From Actinobaculum massiliense (lineage in GTDB: Bacteria; Actinomycetota; Actinomycetes; Actinomycetales; Actinomycetaceae): 64,000 nucleotides of DNA. The notes under the pieces were generated by a model, which saw only the letters and a list, made by a program, of their open reading frames with translations, searched no databases and had not been told where the DNA came from. Location of the stretch: NCBI RefSeq assembly GCF_001457435.1, contig NZ_LN881716.1, positions 310,001 to 374,000 on the forward strand, read 5' to 3'. How positions within the stretch are numbered: the stretch's first letter is position 1; every line of letters begins with the position of its first letter. A program made the position numbers and the translations under genes. Shown one piece after another: positions 52,795 to 61,339 of the stretch.

Positions 52795-53502
52795 CTACTT
52801 AAAATCTTTTTGTTGTTCAACTTTGTTATCGCGGCGCTGGACTAAATATCCGCGCGCAAATTCTCGACCCCACCGGAGCAAGATCCCCGAGCGATATTGG
52901 GGGCTCTGCAATCGTGCTAGATCGTTCGCTAGCTGGCCGTAATCAAAGGCGGTATCGAATCCCAACTTCTGTTGGCTCGCCAGTAGCGGTATCAAGGTTC
53001 GAAGGTGGTAAAGCATTGCTTCAAATGTGCTGGCGGTCAGCAGAGCATCAAACCTTGGTTTGATCGATTTACTCTCGGATCTCTGGGCGAACTCGCCCAT
53101 GACCTCGGCGAATGCTCGATGGTCTTTGTGCATATTAGAATTTTGCGACTGTTGGTGGAGTGCGTAGAGCGTTATTGCGGCGAATGCGCCCGACTCCGAT
53201 CGTGAAGGAGAATTTCCACGGCCCAGGAGACGCTCGGGAAACTCTGGTAGAACCTGCTCAAAGAGCTCACTCCAGGCCATGAGGTCATCTTCAGGGCGCT
53301 TCCCCGCCGCACGCCGCAACCTACTAAGTGCGGCTCGCGCGTGCGGAGAGCTCTCCCCCGCAAATCCGCGATAGAGCCTATGAATCGCTCCTGCCACGAT
53401 TCTTGCCAGTAACGACCGCCGGTCTTCCCACGATCCTGATTCCCCGTTCGGATTGTCTTCGTGCTTTCCGTCAGCGCGAGAGACGCCGTCAATCGACTCC
53501 AT
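52795..53502 (-). CDS. cse2: Cascade small subunit Cse2 (CasB/Cas11e)
   Basis: This 235-residue all-helical protein forms the two-copy belly of Cascade. ARAALSRLRRAAGKRPEDDLMAW is the family signature, and FAAITLYALHQQSQNSNMH and RFDALLTASTFEAMLYHLRTLI follow. The ATG at 53502 is chosen because GGAGG lies 6 nt upstream; an ATG at 53508 has no spacing. The gene overlaps cas8e by 14 nt. Confidence 0.92.
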   Translation of the reverse strand: MESIDGVSRADGKHEDNPNGESGSWEDRRSLLARIVAGAIHRLYRGFAGESSPHARAALSRLRRAAGKRPEDDLMAWSELFEQVLPEFPERLLGRGNSPSRSESGAFAAITLYALHQQSQNSNMHKDHRAFAEVMGEFAQRSESKSIKPRFDALLTASTFEAMLYHLRTLIPLLASQQKLGFDTAFDYGQLANDLARLQSPQYRSGILLRWGREFARGYLVQRRDNKVEQQKDFK

Positions 53503-55129
53503 CTTCATCCTCCACTCCCTTCCTTGAATCGTCCGTATCGACTTCAACAGCGGGAAGAGCTATCTTTAGCTTCTTCCGTAGAGACTGTTCTGCCCGAGCC
53601 GCCGAAAGTAGCCGACCATCGGTATCAGTTCGCCCAATAATTGCTCGATATCCAGCACCGGCGACGAGCCGGGCTGCCGCTTCCAAAACCGCTCGTTCAA
53701 CTTCAGCAAACCAACGATTTCGCATGAGAGAGAGATTGACACCAGGCACCATTGCCATCAGCCAGTCCTTGTAGCGCTCGGTCATCTCTGAGAGGAGCGC
53801 ATCCGTCGCCACCGTGTCGAATTCGAATTCGCCGCCAGCCGCTTGAGCGAGTTGCCCCGAAAACACCCCTAGCGCACTTGCCGCGTCAACAGTTGCGTTT
53901 GCGGCAATAACGATTTCTCGAGCGAGCCCCTCGTTTCCGTTGAGGAAAACCCCGAGATACAGAGGAAGGGATTCGCTGATGGAATCGACCACAATCGCAT
54001 CTTGCGTGCCGTAAACGAGTCCGACTAGATCGACCGAGATTCTCCTACCTTCTAGGTCTCTTTTATCAAGCTCGTTATACCAGGCCACGGTCATCGGATT
54101 ATTGCGTGAACCCTCACCCGGACCCGCGACGGCGAGGAGGGGTTCCACCGAGCGCCACAGGGTTCGAGTTTCTGCGTGACGTCGCGGATAAGACACGGGC
54201 TTGCCCTGTTTTTTCGTTTGCGCAGCAGATTCTCGATAGGCTGTCATAGGATCGGCAAGCTGATTCTCCGAGGCAATCCGGTCTCCATTCGAGATGAGAA
54301 CGCCGGTAATCTTTCCCGCATCTTCGTAAAGCCGAACTCTGCGAATTTGCCAAGTTAGCAGATCGCATGGCCCATCAGCCTGCTCAATGCCGCGCGGAGC
54401 CGCAGTTGCCGGTTCACGCTCCCACACGGGCAGATCGCCTCGAGTATCCTCGAAAACCACGCTTGGGTTCGTGTTGAGAATGAGCGTCTCCGCCAAGGTT
54501 TCGCCGGAGAGCACCGTGCCGCCGGTTCGGCCGCACCATCCCGTGCCGATCGGATACCCTTTGCCACCCTTCACTCTGGGATCCCCCACGGCACCGGACT
54601 TAATTCCGGAAAAGTCCCAGGACTGAAGGTTAACAAGCCACCTCGCGGCTTCGGCAAGGGTGAGCGATTCACGCTGGCTACCCGCGCGCATTGTGAAGTG
54701 ATCGGAATTCGCCTCGGGCACGAGCGCCATCAGTTCGCTCGTTTTCCCGCTGGCGGTATGCAGATCAGACACCTGCATAAACGGCTCCGACGGCGAGAGC
54801 AAATCAAAGCGGTGATGCCATTTATCGAGGTAATCACCAATCAAATTTGATCTCAACCAGCCCGAGTTCTCGAACTGAGAGACCCACCAATCTTCAAAAC
54901 TGCCTCGTGGATCCTCAATGGCTGAATCGCTGGCGAACGCTCGCCAGACGATCACGAGTAGGACGCGAAGCACGGCGTAATCTTGATTGGGACTATCGCC
55001 CGATATTCGAGCGATTTCGTCTGCACGCTCAAAGAGTTCACGCAACGAAAGTGCTTCGGTTTCTCCCCCCGCGAGTTCGCAAACTACCCACGGCTCATCG
55101 ACCAGATTAAAGGTTTTACGATCGGTCAT
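53489..55129 (-). CDS. cas8e: Cascade large subunit Cas8e (CasA/Cse1)
   Basis: This 546-residue protein reads the PAM and recruits Cas3. The N-terminal FNLVDEPWVVCELAGGETEALSLRELF is the Cse1 signature. AARWLVNLQSWDFSGIKSGA and GYPIGTGWCGRTGGTVLSGETL are conserved. An AGGAGG site lies before the ATG. It follows cas3 by 49 bp and leads the Cascade genes. Confidence 0.95.
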   Translation of the reverse strand: MTDRKTFNLVDEPWVVCELAGGETEALSLRELFERADEIARISGDSPNQDYAVLRVLLVIVWRAFASDSAIEDPRGSFEDWWVSQFENSGWLRSNLIGDYLDKWHHRFDLLSPSEPFMQVSDLHTASGKTSELMALVPEANSDHFTMRAGSQRESLTLAEAARWLVNLQSWDFSGIKSGAVGDPRVKGGKGYPIGTGWCGRTGGTVLSGETLAETLILNTNPSVVFEDTRGDLPVWEREPATAAPRGIEQADGPCDLLTWQIRRVRLYEDAGKITGVLISNGDRIASENQLADPMTAYRESAAQTKKQGKPVSYPRRHAETRTLWRSVEPLLAVAGPGEGSRNNPMTVAWYNELDKRDLEGRRISVDLVGLVYGTQDAIVVDSISESLPLYLGVFLNGNEGLAREIVIAANATVDAASALGVFSGQLAQAAGGEFEFDTVATDALLSEMTERYKDWLMAMVPGVNLSLMRNRWFAEVERAVLEAAARLVAGAGYRAIIGRTDTDGRLLSAARAEQSLRKKLKIALPAVEVDTDDSRKGVEDEDGVD

Positions 55130-55178
55130 TTCCTCCTCCTTTCTTATCTGTTGTCTTGGACAATTCTTTTCTACCTCC

Positions 55179-58130
55179 CTACTCCGACACGGTTTTTTTC
55201 GAAGCCCTCCATTGCTCGGCGGATTCGTCGATTAGTCCGAGTTCACGGTCATACCGAACCACACGGCCCGCAATCGTGGCGCGGAAGTTTTCATCGAGAA
55301 GTAACTGGAGCTGATCGCTGAGTATGGGTGTGCGGGCCCACCCCTCATCTGTCGATCGCTCCAATTCGTTCAACGCGTCCTCAAATAGTCCCCTCTTCGG
55401 GTTGGAAAACGCATAAGGTAGACGAACTGTGGACGTTGCCAGATCCCGGGCCACGTTCCAGGAAACCTCCATCCCTTCGCTGAGCACCTCATCCTCGTAA
55501 CCATCACCAACCCAAGGCAATGGCCGATACCCTCCAGGAACCCGTTGCGTGACGATAACTTCTAGCGTGGGGTCGACGTCGCGGACCTGGGCTAGGCCCT
55601 GCGCCTCGCTCACCGCATTCTTCTCAACGTCACGATCCTGCTGATCCCACAACGCCGTGAAGTTCCCATCCCTAAATGGCACAGAGAATTGGAATCTACA
55701 GGCCTTCTTCCGCGCCGCGGCTCGCCTGTTCTCCATTTCCTCGCAAGCCTGCGCAAAGTCGCCTACCCAATTAGTGGGAATCCCACTCTGGTCGTCATAA
55801 ACCGCATGGACCAGACTCGGAATTTCCGTAGGAATTACCAGTGACCGTCGCTCAGCTAAATAAGGAAGGAGTTGCGCGCACGTTCCTAGTAGCACGGCGC
55901 GTTCGTAAATGAGTTCCTGGCTCTCTTCAAAAACAGGCAGATGCAATTCGTCGAATTCTGCATTAAGCCCGCGGATTGTAAGCGTCGGAACCTTTCCCCA
56001 CGCTGGGCGTTCCTCCGCATCCCGACGGTGTCGAAATACCCGCCCGAGCCGCTGAAGCAGGAGGTCAATAGGGGCGATATCAGAAATAATCCCATCGAAG
56101 TCGACGTCGAGCGACTGTTCAACGACTTGGGTTGCGACAACGATGCGCCGCCGCGGCCGCCCGTCCCCAGCGTGCGCATCGGGCCCCAGTTCGCGTGATA
56201 ACTCTTCTTCCGCAACAACGCGGTCAGAAGAAATGAAGCGCGCATGGAGTAGCCGCGCATCCGCACCGACCAACTCTTTCGCAACTGTATATGCGTCCTG
56301 CGCGCGGCTAACGGTATTGCAGAGCACAAGCAAACATCCCCCGGCCTCTGCCACGGGACGCATCTGTTGGCGTAAATCGTCTAACTCGTCCGGAATAACC
56401 TCAAGCGAATACGCAATTTCTCTGCTCTGCGCAGGCACATCAACAACCGATACTCCCCCGGTATCCGCGACGGTAATCGCCGGATACGCACTACCCGAAG
56501 GCGGCACCGAGTTATCGTCGCCAGCGCGGTCGCCCCGGAGTAGGCCTTCCTGGTAAGCCCCAAGAAGCACCCCTTTTATAGCCTGGGGAAGCGTTGCAGA
56601 GAGTAGAATGACCGGAACTCCGTAATAACCTAACCACGTGAGGGTGCGCGCCATATAGGCCGTCATATACGCATCGTAAGCGTGAGTTTCGTCGACGACG
56701 ACGACTTTCCCGGCCAATCCGAGATGGCGAAGCATTGCGTGCTTCGACTGGAGAGCAAGCATCAATATCTGATCCACCGTCGAGACTACGATGCTGGACA
56801 GCATTCCCTTCTTGCGGCCCCTCATCCAGTCATCAACCACCGCCGTCGACCGCTTTTGCGCATCAGCACCCGTGCCGACGCTACGACCCTTGCTGTCTGT
56901 ATTATCAAACAACTGCGTGGCGGAATTCTTAGGAGTTTGGACATATTCCCGGTTGAGTTGATTCTTTGAATGCCCCAGATACATGGAGAGAACCTGGCCG
57001 CCACCCGAGAGCTCTGCCCAGTCACGTACGCGCTTGAAAAGCGAGTCGCTAGTCGCCATTGTCGGCGCAGCGAAAATAATCCCAGTCTGACCATTCTTCT
57101 GCGCAAGTATTTCCGCCGCCATAAGAGCGGCTTCCGTCTTTCCCTGCCCCATGGGTGCCTCGATACAGAGAAGTCCGGGCCCCTCCATACGCCTGGCTAC
57201 CTCGAAAACTTGCTCTTGAACGGCGAAGGGAACGCGATCGTCCGCCCACCCAAACCGGGCTGCGTAGCTGGAAGACGCCTCTCCTTCGAAAGTACCCGGG
57301 CGCCACGGAGCCGCTAGATGTGCACGCGACATCCCCACCTGAAATCGTTCCTCGATATCAGCGGTCGGACTCGAGACGAGTGGGAAATAGTCGACATTGG
57401 ACGCGATCCAATCCGCCATAATTACGATCCCCGTGGCAATCATCCGCACCCGGTAAGTAATTCGCTTGCCCACGCAAATAAGCTGGTCCAGAATCCTCTC
57501 CGCTTTGAGACGATGCGTAAGCGTAGAAACCAACTCGTGTTGAACATCGGCCCAGGCGCTTTCTTGCCGATCGCAGATGTCACTTTTTGCGTTAGTAATC
57601 TTCTGCGAAAAAGCCGGTAAACCATGATGCGCTCCTGAGACCTCAGCGATGCCGCGAATTACCGCCCGTTTCGCCCGCGTATCTCCGAAGGCGTTCTCGA
57701 GATAACGGGTAATTATCACCTGACTGGCGGCCGAATGCGGATACCAGTCGTCCTTGGTATACGCGCGGCCCAGCGGCAGTCCCGCATCCCGAACTCGTTG
57801 CGCATAGTTCCCAAACTCCGGGCCTCGCTTCTCCAATTGCGACTGGAATGCCTTGGTGGCCTTTCCAACGTCGTGCGTTCCCGCCAACCATCTGATGAAA
57901 TCGCGCGTTTCCGCGGGTGAAAATCCTAGATCGGAGGCAAGACCATTCTTCAGGTTCGGCCAGACCCACGTATCCCACAACCCTCCCGCGACATAGGCAG
58001 AGTCCATGAGATGCTCCGGCAGAGTCATGTACTCGGCCTCCGGGAACTCCTTACTGGTCTTGGCCCATAACGCAATTGCCTGCCGCGACCACGTGGTATT
58101 CGATTTTTCCGTTCGAGAATTCTCCTGCAT
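55179..58130 (-). CDS. cas3: Cas3 helicase-nuclease (type I-E)
   Basis: This 983-residue effector unwinds and degrades target DNA once Cascade binds. The HD nuclease (residues about 25-260) shows GTHDVGKATKAF, HSAASQV and SGAHHGLP. The helicase has Walker A APMGQGKTEAALMA, DETH box VVVDETHAYDAYMTAYMA, SATLPQ, and the C-terminal helicase motif TQVVEQSLDVDFDG with QRLGRVFRH. The ATG at 58130 is preferred (GGGAG 8 nt upstream), with an in-frame ATG at 58145 as alternative. It is the first gene of the cas run. Confidence 0.95.
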   Translation of the reverse strand: MQENSRTEKSNTTWSRQAIALWAKTSKEFPEAEYMTLPEHLMDSAYVAGGLWDTWVWPNLKNGLASDLGFSPAETRDFIRWLAGTHDVGKATKAFQSQLEKRGPEFGNYAQRVRDAGLPLGRAYTKDDWYPHSAASQVIITRYLENAFGDTRAKRAVIRGIAEVSGAHHGLPAFSQKITNAKSDICDRQESAWADVQHELVSTLTHRLKAERILDQLICVGKRITYRVRMIATGIVIMADWIASNVDYFPLVSSPTADIEERFQVGMSRAHLAAPWRPGTFEGEASSSYAARFGWADDRVPFAVQEQVFEVARRMEGPGLLCIEAPMGQGKTEAALMAAEILAQKNGQTGIIFAAPTMATSDSLFKRVRDWAELSGGGQVLSMYLGHSKNQLNREYVQTPKNSATQLFDNTDSKGRSVGTGADAQKRSTAVVDDWMRGRKKGMLSSIVVSTVDQILMLALQSKHAMLRHLGLAGKVVVVDETHAYDAYMTAYMARTLTWLGYYGVPVILLSATLPQAIKGVLLGAYQEGLLRGDRAGDDNSVPPSGSAYPAITVADTGGVSVVDVPAQSREIAYSLEVIPDELDDLRQQMRPVAEAGGCLLVLCNTVSRAQDAYTVAKELVGADARLLHARFISSDRVVAEEELSRELGPDAHAGDGRPRRRIVVATQVVEQSLDVDFDGIISDIAPIDLLLQRLGRVFRHRRDAEERPAWGKVPTLTIRGLNAEFDELHLPVFEESQELIYERAVLLGTCAQLLPYLAERRSLVIPTEIPSLVHAVYDDQSGIPTNWVGDFAQACEEMENRRAAARKKACRFQFSVPFRDGNFTALWDQQDRDVEKNAVSEAQGLAQVRDVDPTLEVIVTQRVPGGYRPLPWVGDGYEDEVLSEGMEVSWNVARDLATSTVRLPYAFSNPKRGLFEDALNELERSTDEGWARTPILSDQLQLLLDENFRATIAGRVVRYDRELGLIDESAEQWRASKKTVSE

Positions 58131-58197
58131 CTTTGCAACTCCCATTGACGACGACGCTAGCAGCTCATCCGAGCCCAGTCTTACGCCCTGCCCTCGT

Positions 58198-58225
58198 ATA
58201 CTAACACACCATTTCTAATATTCAA
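58198..58225 (-). promoter_or_regulatory. Second candidate cas3 promoter
   Basis: On the minus strand TTGAAT (58220-58225), 16 nt, TAGTAT (58198-58203), ending 67 nt before the start at 58130. Confidence 0.4.
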
Positions 58226-58227
58226 CA

Positions 58228-58255
58228 TTTATAGTCTGAACCAGCCCGCTGCCAA
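58228..58255 (-). promoter_or_regulatory. Candidate cas operon promoter upstream of cas3
   Basis: On the minus strand TTGGCA (58250-58255), 16-nt spacer, TATAAA (58228-58233): close to consensus, in an AT-rich patch about 100 bp before cas3. Its -35 box overlaps the AAC that flanks the site matched by the pseudo-spacer. Confidence 0.55.
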
Positions 58256-58256
58256 C

Positions 58257-58289
58257 GGTCGATCCCCTAACCTCCGGATAAACCTCTCG
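58257..58289 (+). other. Site partly matching the pseudo-spacer, beside the cas3 promoter
   Basis: Aligned with the 33-nt pseudo-spacer at 58383-58415, this stretch is identical at 17 of 33 positions, including 1-5, 12-13 and 15-19; positions 6-9 differ. The three bases before it are AAC (AA-type PAMs are used by some I-E systems). The match may be chance. Confidence 0.35.
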
Positions 58290-58321
58290 GCTCCAACTAG
58301 ACTTATGTTGCGGCCGTGGCG

Positions 58322-58350
58322 TTGGGATGAACCCATTCACCATTTAAATA
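58322..58350 (+). promoter_or_regulatory. Candidate promoter reading into the orphan CRISPR repeat
   Basis: TTGGGA (58322-58327), 17-nt spacer, TAAATA (58345-58350). The expected start, 6-8 nt on, falls at 58356-58358, within the first bases of the repeat-like element at 58355. Confidence 0.5.
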
Positions 58351-58354
58351 ATGA

Positions 58355-58382
58355 GTACTCCCCGCGTTAGCGGGGCTTACCG
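58355..58382 (+). ncRNA. Orphan CRISPR repeat-like element, possible crRNA-like RNA
   Basis: This 28-nt element matches the array repeat (crRNA sense) at 22 of 28 positions, with a perfect CTCCCCGC/GCGGGG-type stem and a GTTA loop. It matches the degenerate terminal repeat at 23 of 28. It is in crRNA sense on the plus strand, opposite to the array and cas genes. No second repeat follows. A promoter abuts its 5' end and a 33-nt stretch of spacer length follows. Confidence 0.6.
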
Positions 58383-58415
58383 GGTCGCCTTCGTAGCCTC
58401 CCAACCACCACGGCC
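58383..58415 (+). other. Pseudo-spacer after the orphan repeat
   Basis: The 33 nt after the orphan repeat, the length of a normal spacer. It starts GGTCGCCTTCG and ends in CGGCC. If processed by Cas6e it would be the guide of a crRNA-like RNA. Five bases later ATGAGCC occurs at 58421-58427, identical to the normal repeat's 3' handle but without a stem, so probably chance. Confidence 0.35.
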
Positions 58416-58542
58416 ACCCCATGAGCCGACGGCCTAAATTCCTTTTCCCACTTAAATTGCTCGCGGAGCGCAGTTTTCGACCACGGCCCGCATTTTCCGC
58501 CTTTCCTTAACTCATCTTTCCTACGCTCACATCATGCAATAT
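58416..58542. other. Remainder of the cas3-helicase intergenic region
   Basis: No gene or strong promoter seen. It is C/T-rich on the plus strand (CCTTTTCCC at about 58,440; ACTCATCTTTCC near 58,510). Confidence 0.5.
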
Positions 58543-58571
58543 CCCTCCGACACGAAAACCATGTCGGAGGG
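58543..58571. repeat. Perfect 10-bp inverted repeat before the DUF3516 helicase
   Basis: CCCTCCGACA (58543-58552) and TGTCGGAGGG (58562-58571) with a 9-nt loop, 18 bp before the helicase ATG. It could be an operator for the helicase or a stem that ends a short plus-strand RNA from the orphan repeat (about 215 nt). Confidence 0.6.
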
Positions 58572-58589
58572 TGCCGCTAGCCTAGAGAC

Positions 58590-61271
58590 ATGGCATTACC
58601 GCAGTTGAACGTCGCGCTGGATCGTCTCGAGGATGAATATGGATTCAACCCTCCGGACGATGCCGTCTATGAAGCCTTCAAGAACTGGGCGGAGGGTACC
58701 GGTCGCCCGCTCTACCCCCACCAGGAGGAAGCTCTGCTGGCGTGCCTGGAGGGAAGCCACATGATTGTTTCCACGCCTACCGGCTCGGGGAAATCCATGA
58801 TCGCCCTCATTGCGATTTTTTACGCGCTGGCGCACGGGCAGACGGCGTTCTATACCGCCCCGCTCAAGGCCCTTGTCTCGGAGAAGTTTTTCGAGCTCAT
58901 TGATGCTTTTGGAGCGGACAACGTGGGCATGATGACGGGCGACTCCACGATCAATCGCGAAGCGCCGGTAGTGTGCGCGACGGCGGAGATCGTGGCCAAT
59001 ATTGCCCTGCGCGAGGGAAGCGACGCGCAGATCGATGCCCTGGTGCAAGACGAATTCCACTATTACGGCGATCCGCAGCGCGGCTGGGCCTGGCAGGTTC
59101 CCCTCCTTGAACTCCCCCAGACCCGTCAGGTTTTGCTTTCCGCAACCCTCGGGGATACCACTCGGATCGAAGAGGACCTCGAGAAACGCACCGGGCGGCA
59201 CGTGGAGCTTATTTCGAATGCCGAGCGCCCCGTTCCCCTGCAGTTTGAATACTCCTACGAAGCTACCAATGAGCTGGTCAAAGAACTCGTGGAAACGCAT
59301 CGTGCGCCGGTCTACATCGTCCATTTCTCCCAGCGCGAGGCGGTAGAAACCGCCACCAGTTTCCAGTCCATGGCACTGATTTCCAAGGAACAGAAGGAGG
59401 CGATTCGCGAGGCGATTGGGAACTTCAAGTTCTCCCCGGGCTTCGGGCAAATTCTCTCCAAGCTCCTACGTCAGGGAATAGGAGTTCACCACGCCGGCCT
59501 TTTGCCGCGTTATCGCCGCCTGGTTGAACGCCTGGCTCAGGGCGGATATCTGCCGGTTATTTCCGGCACGGACACTCTCGGCGTGGGAATTAACGTTCCC
59601 ATCCGCACTGTTTTGATGACAGGTTTAGCGAAATATGACGGAAGCCGCTCGCGCCAGCTCAAGGCTCGCGAATTCCATCAGATTGCCGGGCGGGCTGGCC
59701 GGGCCGGATTTGATACGAAGGGCGACGTCGTCGTCCAGGCACCCGAATACGAAATTGAGAACGCGCGGGCGCTGGCGAAGGCCGGGGACGACCCAAAGAA
59801 ACTCAAGAAGGTACAGAAGAAGAAGCCACCCGAGGGGCAGGTGCTGTGGTCGGAAAAGACTTTTGATTACATCAAGACCGCCCAGCCCGAACGTCTGGAG
59901 TCGCAGATGCGGGTGAGCCATTCACTGATTCTCAATATGTTGCAGCGTCGCGGGGATGCGGTGGCACAGATTCACCATTTGCTCACGCACAATCACGAAC
60001 CGCAGCGCGAGTCCAATCCGCTTTTGCGTCAGGCGATTCAGATTTATAACACGCTGCATCGCGCGGGCGTGCTCGTTCACCACAGCCCGCAGTGGCAGGC
60101 CGAGCATCCCGGGGAATCCGCGGTGGGGTTCGCGCGGGAAGTGCCGGAGGATTTTGCACTCAATTCGCCGCTAGCGCCCTTCGCCCTGGCGGCGCTCGAT
60201 TTGCTGGATAAGGATGCCGAAAGCTACCCGCTCGATGTTATTTCGGTGATCGAAGCCGTACAGGAAAACCCGCGGCAAGTGCTCATCGCGCAGGAAAAAC
60301 GCGCCCGCGGGGAGGCTATTGGGCGGATGAAGGCGGCCGGCATCCCCTACGAGGAACGCATGAATGAGGCCGACAAGATCACCTGGCCCCAGCCGCTGGG
60401 CGAGGAGTTGCGCGCGGCGCTCGCAACTTACGCTCAGACGAATCCTTGGGTGGCCGACTACGATCTGACGCCGAAATCAATCGTGCGGGAAATGATTGAG
60501 AATGTGCAGACGTTCTCCGAGTTTGTGAGCGGATACGACCTCGCCCGGTCAGAGGGCGTCCTGTTGCGCTACCTCACGGATACGTATAAGGCCTTGCGCC
60601 AAACCGTGCCGCTCGAAGCACGGACCGATGAGCTGGAGGAAATGATTTCCTGGCTCGGCGAATTGGTGCGCTCGGTGGACTCCTCGCTTCTCGATGAGTG
60701 GGAGGCGTTGCGCGATGGCACGCTTACCTCCGCGGAGCTCACGAATCTTGAATCCGACCCCGAGGGTGGTTCGCGAGAGCGGGCTTTCGGCGCGGACGAG
60801 GACGGAAACGTGGCGTTTTCGCGTAATAAATACGCCTTCCGCCGCTCGATTCGCAACGAACTTTTCCGGCTGGTGGAGGCGGTGGCGAATGAGGACCTCG
60901 ATACGCTTGATGACCTCGGCCGCGCACCCCTGTGGGAGGGGGGTGAGTTCTGGGGCGGCGACGAGTGGATGGATGCCACCGACGCCTTCTTCGACGATTA
61001 CGAGTCGATTCTGACGGATACCGACGCCCGCTCGAGCAGATTCGTGGAGATCAACGAGAAACCCGAGGTGGTTGACCTGGTGGATGCCGGGGTACCCGAG
61101 GCCGCAGCTGAAAGGTTCGCCGGCGGCGGTTGGTGGCTCACCCGGCAAACTTTCGACGATGGCGTTGGCGATAACGCCTGGGGATTTTGGGCGCTCATTG
61201 ACCTCGCGGAATCGGACGAACTGGGCCGAGCCGCCTTGCGAGTGGTCAACGTAGGGCCGCTCGCTGGCTAG
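58590..61271 (+). CDS. Ski2-like DEAD/DEAH helicase with C-terminal DUF3516
   Basis: This 893-residue helicase has Walker A STPTGSGKSMIALI, a DEFH box (VQDEFHYYGDPQRGW), LLSATLGDTTRIEED, and motif VI HQIAGRAGRAGFDTKG. About 430 residues after the core match the DUF3516 region found in actinobacterial Ski2-type helicases. Ski2 proteins unwind RNA for decay; the bacterial role is not well defined. TAGCCT ends 6 nt before the ATG, so it may be leaderless. It is divergent from cas3 by 460 bp and is not a cas gene. Confidence 0.88.
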   Translation: MALPQLNVALDRLEDEYGFNPPDDAVYEAFKNWAEGTGRPLYPHQEEALLACLEGSHMIVSTPTGSGKSMIALIAIFYALAHGQTAFYTAPLKALVSEKFFELIDAFGADNVGMMTGDSTINREAPVVCATAEIVANIALREGSDAQIDALVQDEFHYYGDPQRGWAWQVPLLELPQTRQVLLSATLGDTTRIEEDLEKRTGRHVELISNAERPVPLQFEYSYEATNELVKELVETHRAPVYIVHFSQREAVETATSFQSMALISKEQKEAIREAIGNFKFSPGFGQILSKLLRQGIGVHHAGLLPRYRRLVERLAQGGYLPVISGTDTLGVGINVPIRTVLMTGLAKYDGSRSRQLKAREFHQIAGRAGRAGFDTKGDVVVQAPEYEIENARALAKAGDDPKKLKKVQKKKPPEGQVLWSEKTFDYIKTAQPERLESQMRVSHSLILNMLQRRGDAVAQIHHLLTHNHEPQRESNPLLRQAIQIYNTLHRAGVLVHHSPQWQAEHPGESAVGFAREVPEDFALNSPLAPFALAALDLLDKDAESYPLDVISVIEAVQENPRQVLIAQEKRARGEAIGRMKAAGIPYEERMNEADKITWPQPLGEELRAALATYAQTNPWVADYDLTPKSIVREMIENVQTFSEFVSGYDLARSEGVLLRYLTDTYKALRQTVPLEARTDELEEMISWLGELVRSVDSSLLDEWEALRDGTLTSAELTNLESDPEGGSRERAFGADEDGNVAFSRNKYAFRRSIRNELFRLVEAVANEDLDTLDDLGRAPLWEGGEFWGGDEWMDATDAFFDDYESILTDTDARSSRFVEINEKPEVVDLVDAGVPEAAAERFAGGGWWLTRQTFDDGVGDNAWGFWALIDLAESDELGRAALRVVNVGPLAG

Positions 61272-61339
61272 AGGATCGACACCACGGGCGCGGCTGCGAC
61301 CAAAGCCCTGAGAGCCGAGGACTACTAAGATAGGCAACC

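Noticed and set aside
58421-58427. ATGAGCC, identical to the crRNA handle, as a second orphan repeat
   Set aside because: No CCCCGC/GCGGGG stem precedes it and it lies only 5 nt after the pseudo-spacer; probably chance.
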